The notes under the pieces were generated by a model that searched no databases, was not told where the DNA came from, and saw nothing but the letters and a program-made list of their open reading frames with translations. Below are positions 24,134-35,186 of a DNA stretch of 49,897 nt, piece after piece. The stretch is from Clostridiales bacterium (GTDB lineage Bacteria; Bacillota; Clostridia; Christensenellales; Borkfalkiaceae). The position numbers and the translations under genes are program-made. The stretch is taken from NCBI GenBank assembly GCA_015055965.1, contig SVHG01000015.1:8213-58109 (forward strand). The letters are read 5' to 3'. How positions within the stretch are numbered: position 1 is the first letter of the stretch; each line of letters opens with the position of its first letter.

Positions 24134-27100
24134 TTATAGCTCTACTTTAATTAGCTTGCACGTGTTTACGTTAATTAAATAGCTTTCCTTAACGCGCTTT
24201 TTTAAAACCTTTTCCACAGCGTAGGCGTATAGCTCTAATTGTTTTTTATACCTATTGATTAAAGCCTCTTCGCTAACCGTTGAGCTGTGCTTATAGTCGA
24301 TTATAACAGCCTCATCTTCTTTAACGGCAAGCAAGTCTATTATACCTTGAATAAGTATTTGCTCCTCCCCTTGATAGCCTTCTTCTACTATACTAGCCGG
24401 TATAAATGCGGTAAAGGGTTGTTCTTTATATAAGGTATAACCGTTTAAGCTTGCAAATATTGGCATTTGTAAAATGCGCTCAAGCTTTGCCGCATCAAGC
24501 AATTCAACCTCCTCCTTAGGCATTAAAAGTCCACCTATAACACCGTTAACGGCATCTTTGGGGGGGAGTGAAAAGTCACAAAGCTCTAAAAATTTATGGT
24601 ATGCGTTACCTATTTTAGTATCACTTTCGCCAAAGATTGCGCTCTTTTCATAATGAACGCCATCTTCTTCCTTAAAGTGAGCAGCCTGCGTAACGGAGCG
24701 CTTTACGGAAAGCGCTGAACGGCCTTTATAGGGATATTCAAAGGTTAAATTTTCCGCTATCTTTTCCGCCATAAAGCTATCTTCTTCACTAACTAAAACC
24801 TGGCGGACTTCACGCTGTCTAAAGACCTCTTTTATTTCGCTACAAAGCTTTACGTTTAAATCCTTAAAGGCAAACATTTTAAAGTAGCTAGAGCAGTCAA
24901 ACACGTCCACGGGGTGCTCGCTTGGCGGGAAGGCTTCTTCTTCCTTGGTATATTCTCCCATTACGTATAAGCTATTTTTAGCCCTCGTCATAGCAACGTA
25001 TAAAAGGCGCATCTCTTCTTCACGCATGCGCTTGGTTTTTATAAACTTAACGTACTTATTAAGTAGCGTTTCCGTCATTACCATACTTTCTACGTTTCTG
25101 TGGTTTATAGAAATACCAAAATGTCTATCGGCTAAAAAATCCCCCTTTTGCCCTTCCGCGTTAAAGTTTTTGGTAGTTCTGCCAAAAATTACTATGGGGA
25201 ACTCTAATCCCTTTGACGCGTGTATACTCATTATTTTAAGAGCGTCTTCAGAGGTGTAGCTCATACTAAGCTTTTCAAGCAAGCCCTCTAATCCCTTTAA
25301 AAATTCGCCAACCGTTTGCTTGGAAGCGTCAGCCGCTTCAATAAACTTATTAAGCCTTGCAAGCTTTATTTCGCCAAGCTTAGAAGAAAGAATTTTTATA
25401 TCTAATCCCTTTTCTCTAACAACCTCTGCAAGAAGCTCGCCACAAGGGGTAAATTCCGCAAGAAGTCTTACGCTGTTAAAGTATTCCTCAAACTCGTTTA
25501 GCTTTAAAGCAAGCTCGTCTTGATTGTTTTTAGCGTAAGAAATAACCGCTTCTGCAAACGTGCCTTGGGGGCTGAATTTTCTTATTTGTAAAAGCTCGCT
25601 ATCGCTTATCTTTCCTATTTCACTCTTTAACAAAGAAGCTAAGGGAATATCTTGATTATAACAGTCTATAAGCTGTAAAATATTGATAGCTAAAGCCACC
25701 TCAGAATAGTTCGCAATCGAATCCTTAGAGGGCGCAGAAATGGGAATACCTGCCCTAATTAGCTCTGCACTAAACTTATCTGCATCCTTGTTTGCATCAC
25801 GCAAAAGTAGGGCTATATCACCGTAATCAATACTTTTAACACTTCCGCTCTTTATATCGTAGTACTCTTTACCAACTAAATTTTCAACGAGCTCTGCAAC
25901 CGCTCTACCTTCCGAAAAGAACTTGCCTTCCTTTAAAATATCAAGGTGACCGGTAACGGTATAAACACCCTTGGGAAGTAGCTTTTCGCCCTTGCTTTTT
26001 GGGGCAAGATACATAACGGCCTCCCCTTCACCTTCAGGGTAATCCGCCCCAACCTCCATAGGGGTTTTTCTATAATCTATTTTACCGCAACGCTTAGTCA
26101 TAATATCGCAAAACAAGCTATTAACGGAATCTAAAACCGCCTTGGTGCTTCTAAAGTTTTTATCTAGGTTAATTGCAATACCGCCTTGACCTTTAGAATA
26201 CTTTTCGTATTTTTCATTAAAGATATCGGGATTACAGCCCCTAAAATCGTATATACTTTGCTTTAAATCGCCAACCATAAAGCGATTGTTACGCGCAATA
26301 GCCGTTAAAATAGCCTCTTGAACACCGCTCGTATCCTGATATTCATCCGTAAAGATATATTCAAAGCGAGTGGCAACCTCTTCCCTTACCGCTTCGTTTT
26401 GCAATAGCTTTAATGCAAAGTGCTCTAAATCGGAATAGTCAACGGCGTTTTCTTCACGTTTTTCCCTTGCAAAATATTCCATAAAGTCAAGGGTTATTTT
26501 TTCTAAAGCCAAATAAACCGGGGCAACCTCTTTAACGCGCGCCTTTTCTTCACTTAGCGCGCCAACGTCAAATTTTTTAGCGTTGGTTATGATTTTTTTA
26601 AGACGTTCCCCTATATTTCCTGCCTTTTCAAGAGCTTCAAGCTCGTAAACGTCTGCATTTTTGCGCCTTGCAGGCTTTCTGAACGCCATGCTTTTAACGC
26701 GCATACAAAGCTCTTCTAAATTAGTACAAGAGTAAATTTCTTGCGTGAAGGTAAGTAATATCAAAAGGTATTCCTTAACCTTAGCGTAATTACCACACTC
26801 TTCTAAAAGGGGAATTATTGCGCTTTCTAAATTATTAGCAGACTGGGTAATTTCTTCAAAAATTAAATTACTTAAGCAGTCCACGCCTTCATCCGTATAG
26901 AAAAACCTTCCCCTTTCCAAAATAGCCTTAGGATCAGCTTCGGAAATTAAGGAATTATAAATGGAAACTATTTTTTCCTTTAACGCCTTATCTCTTCTTC
27001 CTTTAAAGTAATATGGCAATAAAAGGTTTAATTCCGGGCTGTTTTGCTCGTATAAGTCTTCAAAAAGTCGGTCTATAGCGCGATTAACAAGCAGTTTTGT

Positions 27101-27487
27101 GTTTTTATCATCTAGTATAGTAAATGCAGGATCTAGCCCCGCTTCATAGAAAAACTCACTTAATAGTCCCTTACAGAATGCGTGAATGGTAGAAATTGAA
27201 GCGGTTGGCAAAAGCTCTAACTGATATTCTAAACGCCTTTTATCTTGCTCGCTTGCGCTTTGCAACGCCTTAGTAATGGCGTCGGAAAGCTTTTGCTTCA
27301 TTTCCTTTGCGGCAAGCACCGTAAAGGTAACGCAAAGTATTTTATCAATATCAACACCCTTTTCTAAAATAAGGCGTTTAACCCTTTCTATCATTACGAA
27401 GGTCTTTCCGCTTCCGGCAGAGGCAGAAACTAAAATGTTAGTACCGTCACTCTGAATAGCCTGTAATTGTTTTTGAGTAACAGCCAT
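24134..27487 (-). CDS. addA: ATP-dependent helicase/nuclease subunit A
   Basis: This is the AddA subunit of the AddAB helicase-nuclease, which resects double-strand breaks for RecA-dependent repair in Bacillota. The 1117 residues fit the family (about 1200). Motifs: N-terminal Q motif 'TQKQLQAIQ', Walker A ILVSASAGSGKT (Lys28), 'SISTIHAFCKGLL' (Ia), 'YIFTDEYQDTSGVQ' (DExQD, motif II), 'MVGDLKQSIYDFRGCNPD' (III), 'IMSIHASKGLEFPIVIFG' (V) and 'LLYVAMTRAKNSLYV' (VI). The C-terminal RecB-type nuclease shows IGNAYHKFLELCDF, then AVIIDYKHSS and KKQLELYAYA. The start at 27487 follows GAAGGAGGGG. The gene begins one base after the addB stop, so the two subunits are translationally coupled. Confidence 0.95.
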   Translation of the reverse strand: MAVTQKQLQAIQSDGTNILVSASAGSGKTFVMIERVKRLILEKGVDIDKILCVTFTVLAAKEMKQKLSDAITKALQSASEQDKRRLEYQLELLPTASISTIHAFCKGLLSEFFYEAGLDPAFTILDDKNTKLLVNRAIDRLFEDLYEQNSPELNLLLPYYFKGRRDKALKEKIVSIYNSLISEADPKAILERGRFFYTDEGVDCLSNLIFEEITQSANNLESAIIPLLEECGNYAKVKEYLLILLTFTQEIYSCTNLEELCMRVKSMAFRKPARRKNADVYELEALEKAGNIGERLKKIITNAKKFDVGALSEEKARVKEVAPVYLALEKITLDFMEYFAREKREENAVDYSDLEHFALKLLQNEAVREEVATRFEYIFTDEYQDTSGVQEAILTAIARNNRFMVGDLKQSIYDFRGCNPDIFNEKYEKYSKGQGGIAINLDKNFRSTKAVLDSVNSLFCDIMTKRCGKIDYRKTPMEVGADYPEGEGEAVMYLAPKSKGEKLLPKGVYTVTGHLDILKEGKFFSEGRAVAELVENLVGKEYYDIKSGSVKSIDYGDIALLLRDANKDADKFSAELIRAGIPISAPSKDSIANYSEVALAINILQLIDCYNQDIPLASLLKSEIGKISDSELLQIRKFSPQGTFAEAVISYAKNNQDELALKLNEFEEYFNSVRLLAEFTPCGELLAEVVREKGLDIKILSSKLGEIKLARLNKFIEAADASKQTVGEFLKGLEGLLEKLSMSYTSEDALKIMSIHASKGLEFPIVIFGRTTKNFNAEGQKGDFLADRHFGISINHRNVESMVMTETLLNKYVKFIKTKRMREEEMRLLYVAMTRAKNSLYVMGEYTKEEEAFPPSEHPVDVFDCSSYFKMFAFKDLNVKLCSEIKEVFRQREVRQVLVSEEDSFMAEKIAENLTFEYPYKGRSALSVKRSVTQAAHFKEEDGVHYEKSAIFGESDTKIGNAYHKFLELCDFSLPPKDAVNGVIGGLLMPKEEVELLDAAKLERILQMPIFASLNGYTLYKEQPFTAFIPASIVEEGYQGEEQILIQGIIDLLAVKEDEAVIIDYKHSSTVSEEALINRYKKQLELYAYAVEKVLKKRVKESYLINVNTCKLIKVEL

Positions 27488-27488
27488 A

Positions 27489-30400
27489 TTATTCCCCTCC
27501 TTCATCAGAAGAATCCTCTACTTTAACGCCAACGGCTCGTAAAATATCCTCTTTACTGATTTCTTCTATTTTTCTTCCGCGACCAAAGCTTTCCTCGTCG
27601 TAACCGCAAATACCTAAATATTTACAGTAAGAGCAAGCCCCTTCGTATGGGGAAGGAACTATTACCCCTTCGGTAATTTCATTAAGCCCAGCGCCCGCAA
27701 TTTGTTGGGAATATTCCATATACCCTTCAAATTCTTCGCTTGATAACAACGCGCCGGGATAGCGGTAACCACCATCCTTTTTTCGCGTAAAGTTTGCGTT
27801 TAAGTGATTAGACTTTCCGCTTTCATCCAAGGTATCGTCTATTAAAAGCGCCTTTTCTTCATCTGCTATAGTCTTACCAACGTAAGTTGCTTCAGCTTCA
27901 TCCTCATCCCCCTTAAACTTATCCGAAATGGGGAAGTAATAAGCGCCTATTGCCTTAAATTTATCGCTAAACGCCTTTGCGTATAAGAAGAGCTGAAGCT
28001 TTTTACCGGTATATAGATTTAAGTCTGCCTTGCTTCCTTCAACCTTACCCGTTTTATAATCTATAACGGTCATATTTTCGCCGTCACTATCTATACGGTC
28101 TATTTTACCAACAACCTTCATTTCGCCCTTTTTCGTGTTTACGGTAATTGCAGGGAATCTTCTTCCCCCAAAGTAAACCTCTAAATATTTAGGCTTTAAT
28201 TTAGAATGCTTGCTTGCTTCAAACAGCTTAACGCAAAAACGAACGGCTTCCTTTTTTATAAGCTCAAAGGAGCGTTTTCCGCCCGCGCTTGAAAGATGAC
28301 GGCGGTATTCATCTATTTGAATAACCTCTTCAAATATTTGGCTTGCAAGCTTAACAACCGCTTCCTTATCACAATTCCAGTCCACCCTTTCAACGAAAAG
28401 CTGACCTACCTCGTGAACGATATTACCAAGGTCGTTTGCCTTTAAATCAAATTCCACCCTTTCCGTAAGCTTAACGCCACGCTGTAAAAAGTTAGCGTAA
28501 GGGCAGTTAAAATATCCTTCTATGGAGGTGGCAGAAATCCCCTTATCAACGTAATTAACACCTTCCGTATAATAACCCATTTGAGAGTTTGCCTGCGTTA
28601 AAACCCCGTCTAGCGTTTCGCCCTTACCTAGCCTGCCGTATACCTTATAAAAGGTTGCGCCGGCAGAAAAATCGTCACACGCCCCCTCTTTAAAGCGACC
28701 AACGTCTTCCGCAAAAGCAAAAACAGAGCTGCGTTCGGTAAGGTAATTTCTTATTTTAAATATCTTTTCACGTTCCCCGCCAACCTTAAGCGCGCCACTT
28801 TTATAACCCTTTAAATCAAAGATTTTGGTTTGGCTTTTTTTATCGCTAAATATAGCTTGAACGTATTTTATTATTTCAGAAGGCTTACCCTCTTCCCCAC
28901 TTGCCAAGGCTTGAGGGTATGAAAGATAAAGGCGCTCTTTAAAGGTTGCAAGCGCCATACACGCAACCTCTCTCGCTCTTCTGTTAACCTCTTTAATTTT
29001 AGGCTCTACTAAAACCTTAGCCCTTTCCATACGTGCAATATCCCTATCGCATAAAAGCGCGCTATCAATTTTAGAAATGGGAACACCGTCCGTTAAACCA
29101 ACCGCGAATAGATTATTTACGGTGTTATATCTTACGGAACGAAAATCGCCAACGAAAACGCAATCGTTATATTCGGGAATAACGCTCACCTTGCAAGCCG
29201 TCATACCGGAAAGTATTACGTTTTTAACCTCCGTTAAGGGCAAGGTTAAATTGCATAACAAATTAACGGCGTCTTCTACCACTCCGTTAAATTTTTCATC
29301 CGCCTGCTCGTTAAAGGCCGTTATTTCACCGCGATTCATATTGCCCAGCTTTTCGCTAAGCGCTTTAAGGTTTTCAAAGGCGTTAACCCTAGTTAACATC
29401 TTATAAACGCCTTCTACGACCTCACCAAAGGTCATTCCTTCCTTAATATAGTCACCCACCTCTACCGCTTTTGAGCGAATAGCTTCAAACTCGTTAAGCT
29501 CTTCTGATTGCACGGTAAAGCTCCTTTTAACCGTTCTTCTGTTAATAGAACAGCCTATGCAATAATTTTCAAAGGCGTCGGTTAAACGCTTATTAGGCTC
29601 AAATAAGGGGTTTTTCACAAAGTCAAATAGGTCAGAAATATCAAAGCCCCTTCTTACTAAATCAATATAAGAGCACACAAGCCTCGTTAAAGGGTGCTTG
29701 CTTAAATTTTTTGTTCCGTCGTAGAAAAATGGGATTTCATAATCGGCAAACACGCGCTTAATAATAAGCTCGTACTCGGCAATATTTTCTGCGCATAGCG
29801 AATATTCCTTATAGCTTGCGCCCGCTAAAACACCCCTTCTTATAATTTGCGCAACGTGGCGTATTTCTTCAGTCTTATCGTTTGCTTTATATAAGTAAAT
29901 ATTAGAAGAATATTCCCCTTCTTCTATAAGGCTTTGCGAGTTAAATAGTCCGTTTAATAACCTTTTGGTAATAGACTCGCCAACCGCCCTTTCACACTCT
30001 GCTTCAGGATAAAGATTATTTATAAAGTTAAAGGTTTCGTTTGTATAAACGCCACTATTATCGCCGGCAACAACAACGAAATCCACACTTTTGGCGCTTT
30101 TTAAAAGCGCTTTGAATATTTCACAAAGGGTGCGGTTTAAGGATGGAAAGCCCGCAATAATAACCCTTGTTCCTTTAATTTCTTCGTCGTTTATAAAATG
30201 ATTTGGTAACTGATATAAACGGTTATTACCGTCCGTTAGTCCGTTTTGAGCTATATACTCTTCGTACTTATCAAATAAAAGATGTATATCCTTAAGCTTT
30301 CTTTTTAAATTTCCCGTGCTTTCTTCCATGGCGCGCCTTATATCCTCCGGCGTTACCTTTGCACTCTTAAGTTGGGCTATAAGCTCGTAAACGGTACTTG

Positions 30401-30716
30401 CAAGGTTTGGATCATACACCTTTTTAAAGCAAGTAAGCTGGTTTTTGCATTGTAAAAGAATGCTCTTTAAAACAAGTGCGCAGCCCTCTGAGGAAAGTAG
30501 CTTTTTATTCCCCGCAAGCTTTTTATGCATATATCTGTTAAAGGAAAAAACGTGCGTGCCAAAAGTACCACCCTGCTTTCTTGCTATTGCAAGCTCTAAG
30601 GCCAAGGTGAACTTATCTTCACAAAATACTATTCTTTTTTCAAGCGGATTGCCTTCGCAAAGTGAAGCCACTATATTTGGTAATTCACAGGTTGCGCTTG
30701 CTGTATAAATTTTCAT
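27489..30716 (-). CDS. addB: ATP-dependent helicase/nuclease subunit B
   Basis: This is the AddB subunit, partner of AddA; it supplies the second nuclease and, in studied systems, Chi recognition. The 1075 residues are somewhat shorter than Bacillus AddB (about 1166). Family blocks: 'THVFSFNRYMHKKLAG', 'VFADYEIPFFYDGTKNLSKH', 'CVFVGDFRSVRYNTVNNLFA', the iron-sulfur/nuclease region ISATSIEGYFNCPYANFL, then 'NDLGNIVHEVGQLF', 'TVIDYKTGKV' and 'KKLQLFLYAKAF', and the last cysteines CSYCKYLGICGYD. Together with the Cys in FNCPY these give the four-Cys 4Fe-4S cluster. The N-terminus reads TASATCELPNI where Bacillus AddB has a GxxGSGKT Walker A, so nucleotide binding there looks lost. A promoter lies at 30860-30888, giving a leader of about 140 bases. 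Confidence 0.93.
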   Translation of the reverse strand: MKIYTASATCELPNIVASLCEGNPLEKRIVFCEDKFTLALELAIARKQGGTFGTHVFSFNRYMHKKLAGNKKLLSSEGCALVLKSILLQCKNQLTCFKKVYDPNLASTVYELIAQLKSAKVTPEDIRRAMEESTGNLKRKLKDIHLLFDKYEEYIAQNGLTDGNNRLYQLPNHFINDEEIKGTRVIIAGFPSLNRTLCEIFKALLKSAKSVDFVVVAGDNSGVYTNETFNFINNLYPEAECERAVGESITKRLLNGLFNSQSLIEEGEYSSNIYLYKANDKTEEIRHVAQIIRRGVLAGASYKEYSLCAENIAEYELIIKRVFADYEIPFFYDGTKNLSKHPLTRLVCSYIDLVRRGFDISDLFDFVKNPLFEPNKRLTDAFENYCIGCSINRRTVKRSFTVQSEELNEFEAIRSKAVEVGDYIKEGMTFGEVVEGVYKMLTRVNAFENLKALSEKLGNMNRGEITAFNEQADEKFNGVVEDAVNLLCNLTLPLTEVKNVILSGMTACKVSVIPEYNDCVFVGDFRSVRYNTVNNLFAVGLTDGVPISKIDSALLCDRDIARMERAKVLVEPKIKEVNRRAREVACMALATFKERLYLSYPQALASGEEGKPSEIIKYVQAIFSDKKSQTKIFDLKGYKSGALKVGGEREKIFKIRNYLTERSSVFAFAEDVGRFKEGACDDFSAGATFYKVYGRLGKGETLDGVLTQANSQMGYYTEGVNYVDKGISATSIEGYFNCPYANFLQRGVKLTERVEFDLKANDLGNIVHEVGQLFVERVDWNCDKEAVVKLASQIFEEVIQIDEYRRHLSSAGGKRSFELIKKEAVRFCVKLFEASKHSKLKPKYLEVYFGGRRFPAITVNTKKGEMKVVGKIDRIDSDGENMTVIDYKTGKVEGSKADLNLYTGKKLQLFLYAKAFSDKFKAIGAYYFPISDKFKGDEDEAEATYVGKTIADEEKALLIDDTLDESGKSNHLNANFTRKKDGGYRYPGALLSSEEFEGYMEYSQQIAGAGLNEITEGVIVPSPYEGACSYCKYLGICGYDEESFGRGRKIEEISKEDILRAVGVKVEDSSDEGGE

Positions 30717-30859
30717 ATTTCTTCCTTCGTTTTACTTAAAAAGCCTTTAAAATTAACTTTAGCAAAAAACACAAACACACTATACCAAGTACAAGTAAAA
30801 GGCATTAGCTTGCTTCTTGCTTTAAAAGGCTTTGCTTTAATCACGATTAATATGCAATT

Positions 30860-30888
30860 ATTATACCATAATAGATTTCATTTATCAA
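30860..30888 (-). promoter_or_regulatory. Sigma-A promoter of addBA
   Basis: On the minus strand TTGATA (30883-30888), a 17-base spacer and a perfect TATAAT (30860-30865) lie 144 bases upstream of the addB ATG. Confidence 0.75.
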
Positions 30889-30984
30889 GGCTTTGTTAAA
30901 AAGTGATAGCATTTATTTTTTTCTTTTTAACACTTACTAGCCCTAACTTAACGAAAACAAAAGCGATAATAAGCAAAAAGTAGC

Positions 30985-31006
30985 GCTATAACGCGATTAA
31001 CGGCAC
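30985..31006 (+). repeat. Conserved-loop element, site 7
   Basis: GCTATAACGCGATTAACGGC followed by AC matches the family core seen at 1283, 1583, 5084, 11741, 12591 and 45929. A matching stem is not obvious here. The 30717-31162 gap otherwise holds only the addB leader, this element and the tuf terminator. Confidence 0.65.
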
Positions 31007-31113
31007 TTTCAGCCGTTCATAAATGCATACGAATTAAAAAGCAACCTACTAAATAAAAGACAGTAATTACAAAAAAACGTTAAGCAAAAAATAAAAAATA
31101 TTTTTGGGCATAA

Positions 31114-31146
31114 AAAAAACGACTGCGTAAAGCAATCGTTTTTTTA
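31114..31146 (-). terminator. Terminator of the rpsL-rpsG-fusA-tuf operon
   Basis: The stem AACGACTGC / GCAATCGTT (31118-31126 with 31132-31140, one mismatch) has an A8 run on the left, which reads as a U-run on the minus strand, and T6 on the right. It begins 17 bases past the tuf stop. Confidence 0.85.
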
Positions 31147-31162
31147 TTATATTCTACTAAAA

Positions 31163-32383
31163 TTATCTAACGATAGTAGCAACTGCGCCTGAACCAACGG
31201 TTCTGCCACCTTCACGGATAGCGAAACGAAGACCTTCTTCAATAGCGATAGGAGTGATTAACTTAACGCTAATGGTAACGTGGTCACCAGGCATAACCAT
31301 TTCTACACCTTCAGGAAGGGTGATAGAACCGGTAACGTCGGTAGTTCTGAAGTAGAACTGAGGTCTGTAGTTGTTAAAGAAAGGAGTGTGACGACCACCT
31401 TCTTCCTTAGTTAAAACGTAGATTTGAGCGGTGAATTCGGTATGAGGATGGATAGTACCGGGTTTAGCGATAACTTGTCCTCTTTCGATGCTCTTTCTAT
31501 CGATACCACGAAGTAATGCACCTACGTTGTCACCTGCTTGAGCTTCGTCAAGAAGCTTACGGAACATTTCAAGACCGGTAATAACGGTATTGGTTTTTTC
31601 TTCCTTAAGACCAACGATTTCAGCGGGATCACCAACGTGAGCAACACCTCTTTCAAGACGACCGGTAGCAACAGTACCACGACCAGAAATGGTGAATACG
31701 TCTTCTACAGGAAGTAGGAAGGGCTTATCTTCTTCACGCTTAGGATCAGGAATGTAAGAGTCAATAGCATCCATAAGTTGGATAATGCATTGACATTCGG
31801 GAGCTGCAAGAATTTCTTCGTTGGATGCGCCAGAAGATGCCTTTTCAAGAGCCTTAAGAGCTGAACCTTGAATAATAGGAGTCTTGTCGCCGGGGAAGCC
31901 GTATTCGTTAAGAATATCTCTAACTTCTTCTTCAACTAGCATTAATAATTCTTCGTCGTCAACTTGGTCACACTTGTTTAGGAAAACGGTGATGTAAGGA
32001 ACACCTACCTGACGAGCAAGAAGGATGTGTTCACGAGTTTGAGGCATGGGACCGTCGGTTGCAGCAACTACTAGGATAGCGCCGTCCATTTGAGCAGCAC
32101 CGGTAATCATGTTCTTAACGTAGTCAGCGTGGCCGGGGCAGTCAACGTGTGCATAGTGACGTCTGTCGGTTTGATATTCAACGTGAGCAGTGTTAATGGT
32201 TATACCTCTTGCCTTTTCTTCGGGAGCCTTATCGATTTCATCATATTTCATCTTTGCAGCGTTACCCTTACAAGCCATAACCATAGTGATAGCAGCAGTT
32301 AAAGTGGTTTTACCGTGGTCAACGTGGCCGATAGTACCTACGTTTACGTGCACTTTACTTCTGTCAAATTTAGCCTTTGCCAT
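31163..32383 (-). CDS. tuf: Translation elongation factor Tu
   Basis: This 406-residue GTPase carries aminoacyl-tRNA to the ribosome. G motifs: GHVDHGKT (G1), RGITI (G2), DCPGH (G3), NKCD (G4) and SALKA (G5), followed by domains II and III ending [11 protein letters not shown]. The sequence is typical of Clostridia. GGAGG precedes the ATG by about ten bases. It is the last gene of the rpsL-rpsG-fusA-tuf group, after an 86-base A/T-rich spacer from fusA; a terminator follows. No resistance-type change was noted in the elfamycin region, but this was not checked in detail. Confidence 0.98.
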   Translation of the reverse strand: MAKAKFDRSKVHVNVGTIGHVDHGKTTLTAAITMVMACKGNAAKMKYDEIDKAPEEKARGITINTAHVEYQTDRRHYAHVDCPGHADYVKNMITGAAQMDGAILVVAATDGPMPQTREHILLARQVGVPYITVFLNKCDQVDDEELLMLVEEEVRDILNEYGFPGDKTPIIQGSALKALEKASSGASNEEILAAPECQCIIQLMDAIDSYIPDPKREEDKPFLLPVEDVFTISGRGTVATGRLERGVAHVGDPAEIVGLKEEKTNTVITGLEMFRKLLDEAQAGDNVGALLRGIDRKSIERGQVIAKPGTIHPHTEFTAQIYVLTKEEGGRHTPFFNNYRPQFYFRTTDVTGSITLPEGVEMVMPGDHVTISVKLITPIAIEEGLRFAIREGGRTVGSGAVATIVR

Positions 32384-32469
32384 AATTGTGTTTCCTCCAA
32401 AATTTGTTTGTTTTTAATATTTTTTTATTTTTTTTATTTTTTTTACGCTTTTACAGCGTTATTTCTTAA

Positions 32470-34551
32470 TTAGTCGTTCTTGCTTCCGCGTTCGCCGATA
32501 ATCTTTTCAGCAACACTCTTGGGAACTTGAGCGTAGTGGTCAAACTGCATAGAGTAGTTACCTCTACCTTGAGTTCTGGAACGAAGGTCGGTTGCGTAAC
32601 CGAACATTTCACTTAAAGGAATGTCCGCATTAATAATCTTAGAGCCGTTTCTGTCATCCGTTCCGGTAATATTACCACGACGTGCAGTTACGTTACCCAT
32701 AACGTCACCAAAGTAATCGTCAGGAAGAACAACTTCAACCTTCATAACGGGTTCTAAGATAACGGGGTTAGCCTTAGATGCGCCATCCTTGAAAGCCATA
32801 GAACCGGCAATCTTGAACGCGATTTCTGAAGAGTCAACCTCGTGGTAGCTACCGTCGTAAACGGTTGCCTTAAAGTCAACGACTTCGTAACCTGCAACGA
32901 TACCATTCTTAGCAGCCTCTTCAATACCCTTACGAACGGGTTCGATATATTCCTTAGGAATGCTACCGCCAACAGTAACGTCTTCAAATTGGAATCCGCT
33001 ACCGGGTTCAAGAGGTTCAAGTCTAACCTTACAGTGACCGTATTGACCTTTACCACCTGATTGACGTTTATAAACGCCTTCACACTCAACTGCTTTACGG
33101 AAGGTTTCTCTGTAAGCAACTTGAGGTTTACCAACGGTTGCTTCAACTTTAAATTCACGAAGTAATCTGTCTACGATAATTTCAAGGTGAAGCTCGCCCA
33201 TACCGGCGATAATGGTTTGACCGGTTTCTTTATCTGTATAAGTCTTGAAGGTAGGATCTTCTTCAGCAAGCTTAATAAGAGCAAGCGTCATCTTTTCCTG
33301 ACCGGCTTTAGTCTTAGGCTCAATAGCAACTCTGATAACGGGTTCAGGGAATTCCATTTGTTCTAGGATAATGGGAGCGCTTTCTACGCAAAGGGTATCA
33401 CCGGTGGTGGTTTCCTTTAAGCCTACGATAGCGCAAATATCACCTGCGTATATCTCGTCTATTTCTGCTCTGTGGTTAGCGTGCATACGAACTAAACGAC
33501 CAACTCTTTCCTTCTTGCCCTTAGTACTGTTATATACGTAAGAACCGGAGGTTAGCTTACCGGAATATACTCTGAAGAATGCAAGCTTACCAACGAATGG
33601 GTCTGCAACGATCTTGAATGCAAGACCTGAAAAAGGCGCGTCGTCTGAGGTAGGTCTTTCTTCATCGTCACCCTTTCTGTTAACACCTTGAACGTTAGGA
33701 ACGTCTAAGGGGCTGGGTAAGTATTCTACGATAGCGTCTAGTAAGTGCTGAACGCCTTTATTACGGTAGCTTGAACCGCAAAATACGGGGGTTGCGGTCA
33801 TTGCAAGAGTTGCAGTACGAAGACCTTTTTTAATTTCCTCGATGGTAAGCTCTTCACCTTCAAGGTACTTAGTCATTAAATCGTCATCCGTTTCAGCAGC
33901 AACCTCGATAAGCTGAGTTCTGTAAAGTTCAGCTTCATCTTTATATTCGGCAGGGATTTCTACAATTTCAAAATCCTTACCTAAATCATCTTTATAAATG
34001 ATTGCGTTGTTTTCAACAAGGTCAATAATACCTTTGAATTCATCTTCCTTACCGATAGGTAAAGTAACGGGAACTGCGTTGGTATGAAGTCTATCCTTCA
34101 TCATTTGAACAGCGCCGAAATAGTTAGCGCCGTTAATATCCATCTTATTGATATACGCAATACGTGGAACGTGATACTTATCAGCTTGACGCCAAACAGT
34201 TTCACTTTGGGGCTCAACGCCGCCCTTTGCACAGAAAGTAGCAACAGCTCCGTCTAATACGCGAAGTGAACGTTCTACTTCTACGGTAAAGTCAACGTGG
34301 CCGGGGGTATCAATAACGTTGATACGAGTGCCCTTCCATTCGCAAGTAGTACAAGCACTTGCGATGGTTATGCCTCTTTCCTGCTCTTGAACCATGAAGT
34401 CCATAGTAGCAGAACCGTCGTGTGTTTCACCAAGTTTATGTGTTTTTCCCGTGTAGAAAAGAATTCTTTCGGTAGTAGTGGTTTTGCCGGCGTCAATGTG
34501 CGCCATAATACCAATATTACGTGTATTCTTTAAATCAAATTCTCTTGGCAT
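32470..34551 (-). CDS. fusA: Translation elongation factor G
   Basis: This 693-residue GTPase drives ribosomal translocation. It starts [20 protein letters not shown], with G1 [22 protein letters not shown] and NKMD, then domains II-V with '[19 protein letters not shown]' and the C-terminal '[18 protein letters not shown]'. The length is standard (about 690-700). It lies 14 bases downstream of rpsG and shares the transcript. It is a single full-length copy with no sign of a resistance-type or ribosome-protection paralogue. Confidence 0.98.
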   Translation of the reverse strand: MPREFDLKNTRNIGIMAHIDAGKTTTTERILFYTGKTHKLGETHDGSATMDFMVQEQERGITIASACTTCEWKGTRINVIDTPGHVDFTVEVERSLRVLDGAVATFCAKGGVEPQSETVWRQADKYHVPRIAYINKMDINGANYFGAVQMMKDRLHTNAVPVTLPIGKEDEFKGIIDLVENNAIIYKDDLGKDFEIVEIPAEYKDEAELYRTQLIEVAAETDDDLMTKYLEGEELTIEEIKKGLRTATLAMTATPVFCGSSYRNKGVQHLLDAIVEYLPSPLDVPNVQGVNRKGDDEERPTSDDAPFSGLAFKIVADPFVGKLAFFRVYSGKLTSGSYVYNSTKGKKERVGRLVRMHANHRAEIDEIYAGDICAIVGLKETTTGDTLCVESAPIILEQMEFPEPVIRVAIEPKTKAGQEKMTLALIKLAEEDPTFKTYTDKETGQTIIAGMGELHLEIIVDRLLREFKVEATVGKPQVAYRETFRKAVECEGVYKRQSGGKGQYGHCKVRLEPLEPGSGFQFEDVTVGGSIPKEYIEPVRKGIEEAAKNGIVAGYEVVDFKATVYDGSYHEVDSSEIAFKIAGSMAFKDGASKANPVILEPVMKVEVVLPDDYFGDVMGNVTARRGNITGTDDRNGSKIINADIPLSEMFGYATDLRSRTQGRGNYSMQFDHYAQVPKSVAEKIIGERGSKND

Positions 34552-34565
34552 TCAACAAACTCCTA

Positions 34566-35036
34566 TTACCAACGGAAATGAGCGAAAGCCTTATTAGCTT
34601 CAGCCATTCTATGAACGTCATCTTTCTTCTTAACAGCTCCGCCAACACCGTTAAATGCGTCGATAAGCTCGTTAGCTAATCTTGAGCACATATCTCTGTC
34701 GCTTCTGTTTCTTGCATATAAAACAATCCAACGGATTGCAAGAGTCTGTCTTCTTTCAGGTCTGATTTCGATAGGAACTTGGTAGTTAGAGCCACCTACA
34801 CGTCTTGCCTTAACTTCTAGTAAGGGCTTAACGTTTTCAAGAGCTTGATTGAATATATCCATGGGTTCCTGACCGAGTTTTTCTTTCATAATTTCGAACG
34901 CATCGTAAACGATACTTTGCGCCGTACCCTTCTTACCATCTTGCATTACCTGGTTAATAAGCTTGGTAACCACGGTGCTGCCGTAGATAGGATCGGGTAA
35001 TACGTCTCTTTTGGGGACGCCTCCTCTTCTTGGCAT
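34566..35036 (-). CDS. rpsG: 30S ribosomal protein S7
   Basis: This 156-residue small-subunit head protein binds 16S rRNA and starts assembly of the 3' domain. It starts [20 protein letters not shown]. Family blocks [15 protein letters not shown], '[20 protein letters not shown]' and '[20 protein letters not shown]' are intact. AAAGGAGG lies before the ATG. It follows rpsL by 150 bases, a longer spacer than usual that holds no gene. Confidence 0.98.
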   Translation of the reverse strand: MPRRGGVPKRDVLPDPIYGSTVVTKLINQVMQDGKKGTAQSIVYDAFEIMKEKLGQEPMDIFNQALENVKPLLEVKARRVGGSNYQVPIEIRPERRQTLAIRWIVLYARNRSDRDMCSRLANELIDAFNGVGGAVKKKDDVHRMAEANKAFAHFRW

Positions 35037-35186
35037 AATTAATTCCTCCTTTAATTTTTTATAGGGCTTTGCCCTTTAGTACAGCTATCGCAATTTAATG
35101 CGAACCTTCTTCCTTTCGGAATACTGCCTACTTTTATCGGGCTGTAAAAAGATTTTTCCGAATAAGTAGGGATTTTGTTTTTTTGA

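Noticed and set aside
32384..32469. Terminator between fusA and tuf (ACGCT...AGCGT hairpin)
   Set aside because: On the transcribed strand the short stem is followed by A residues, not U, so it should not stop transcription.
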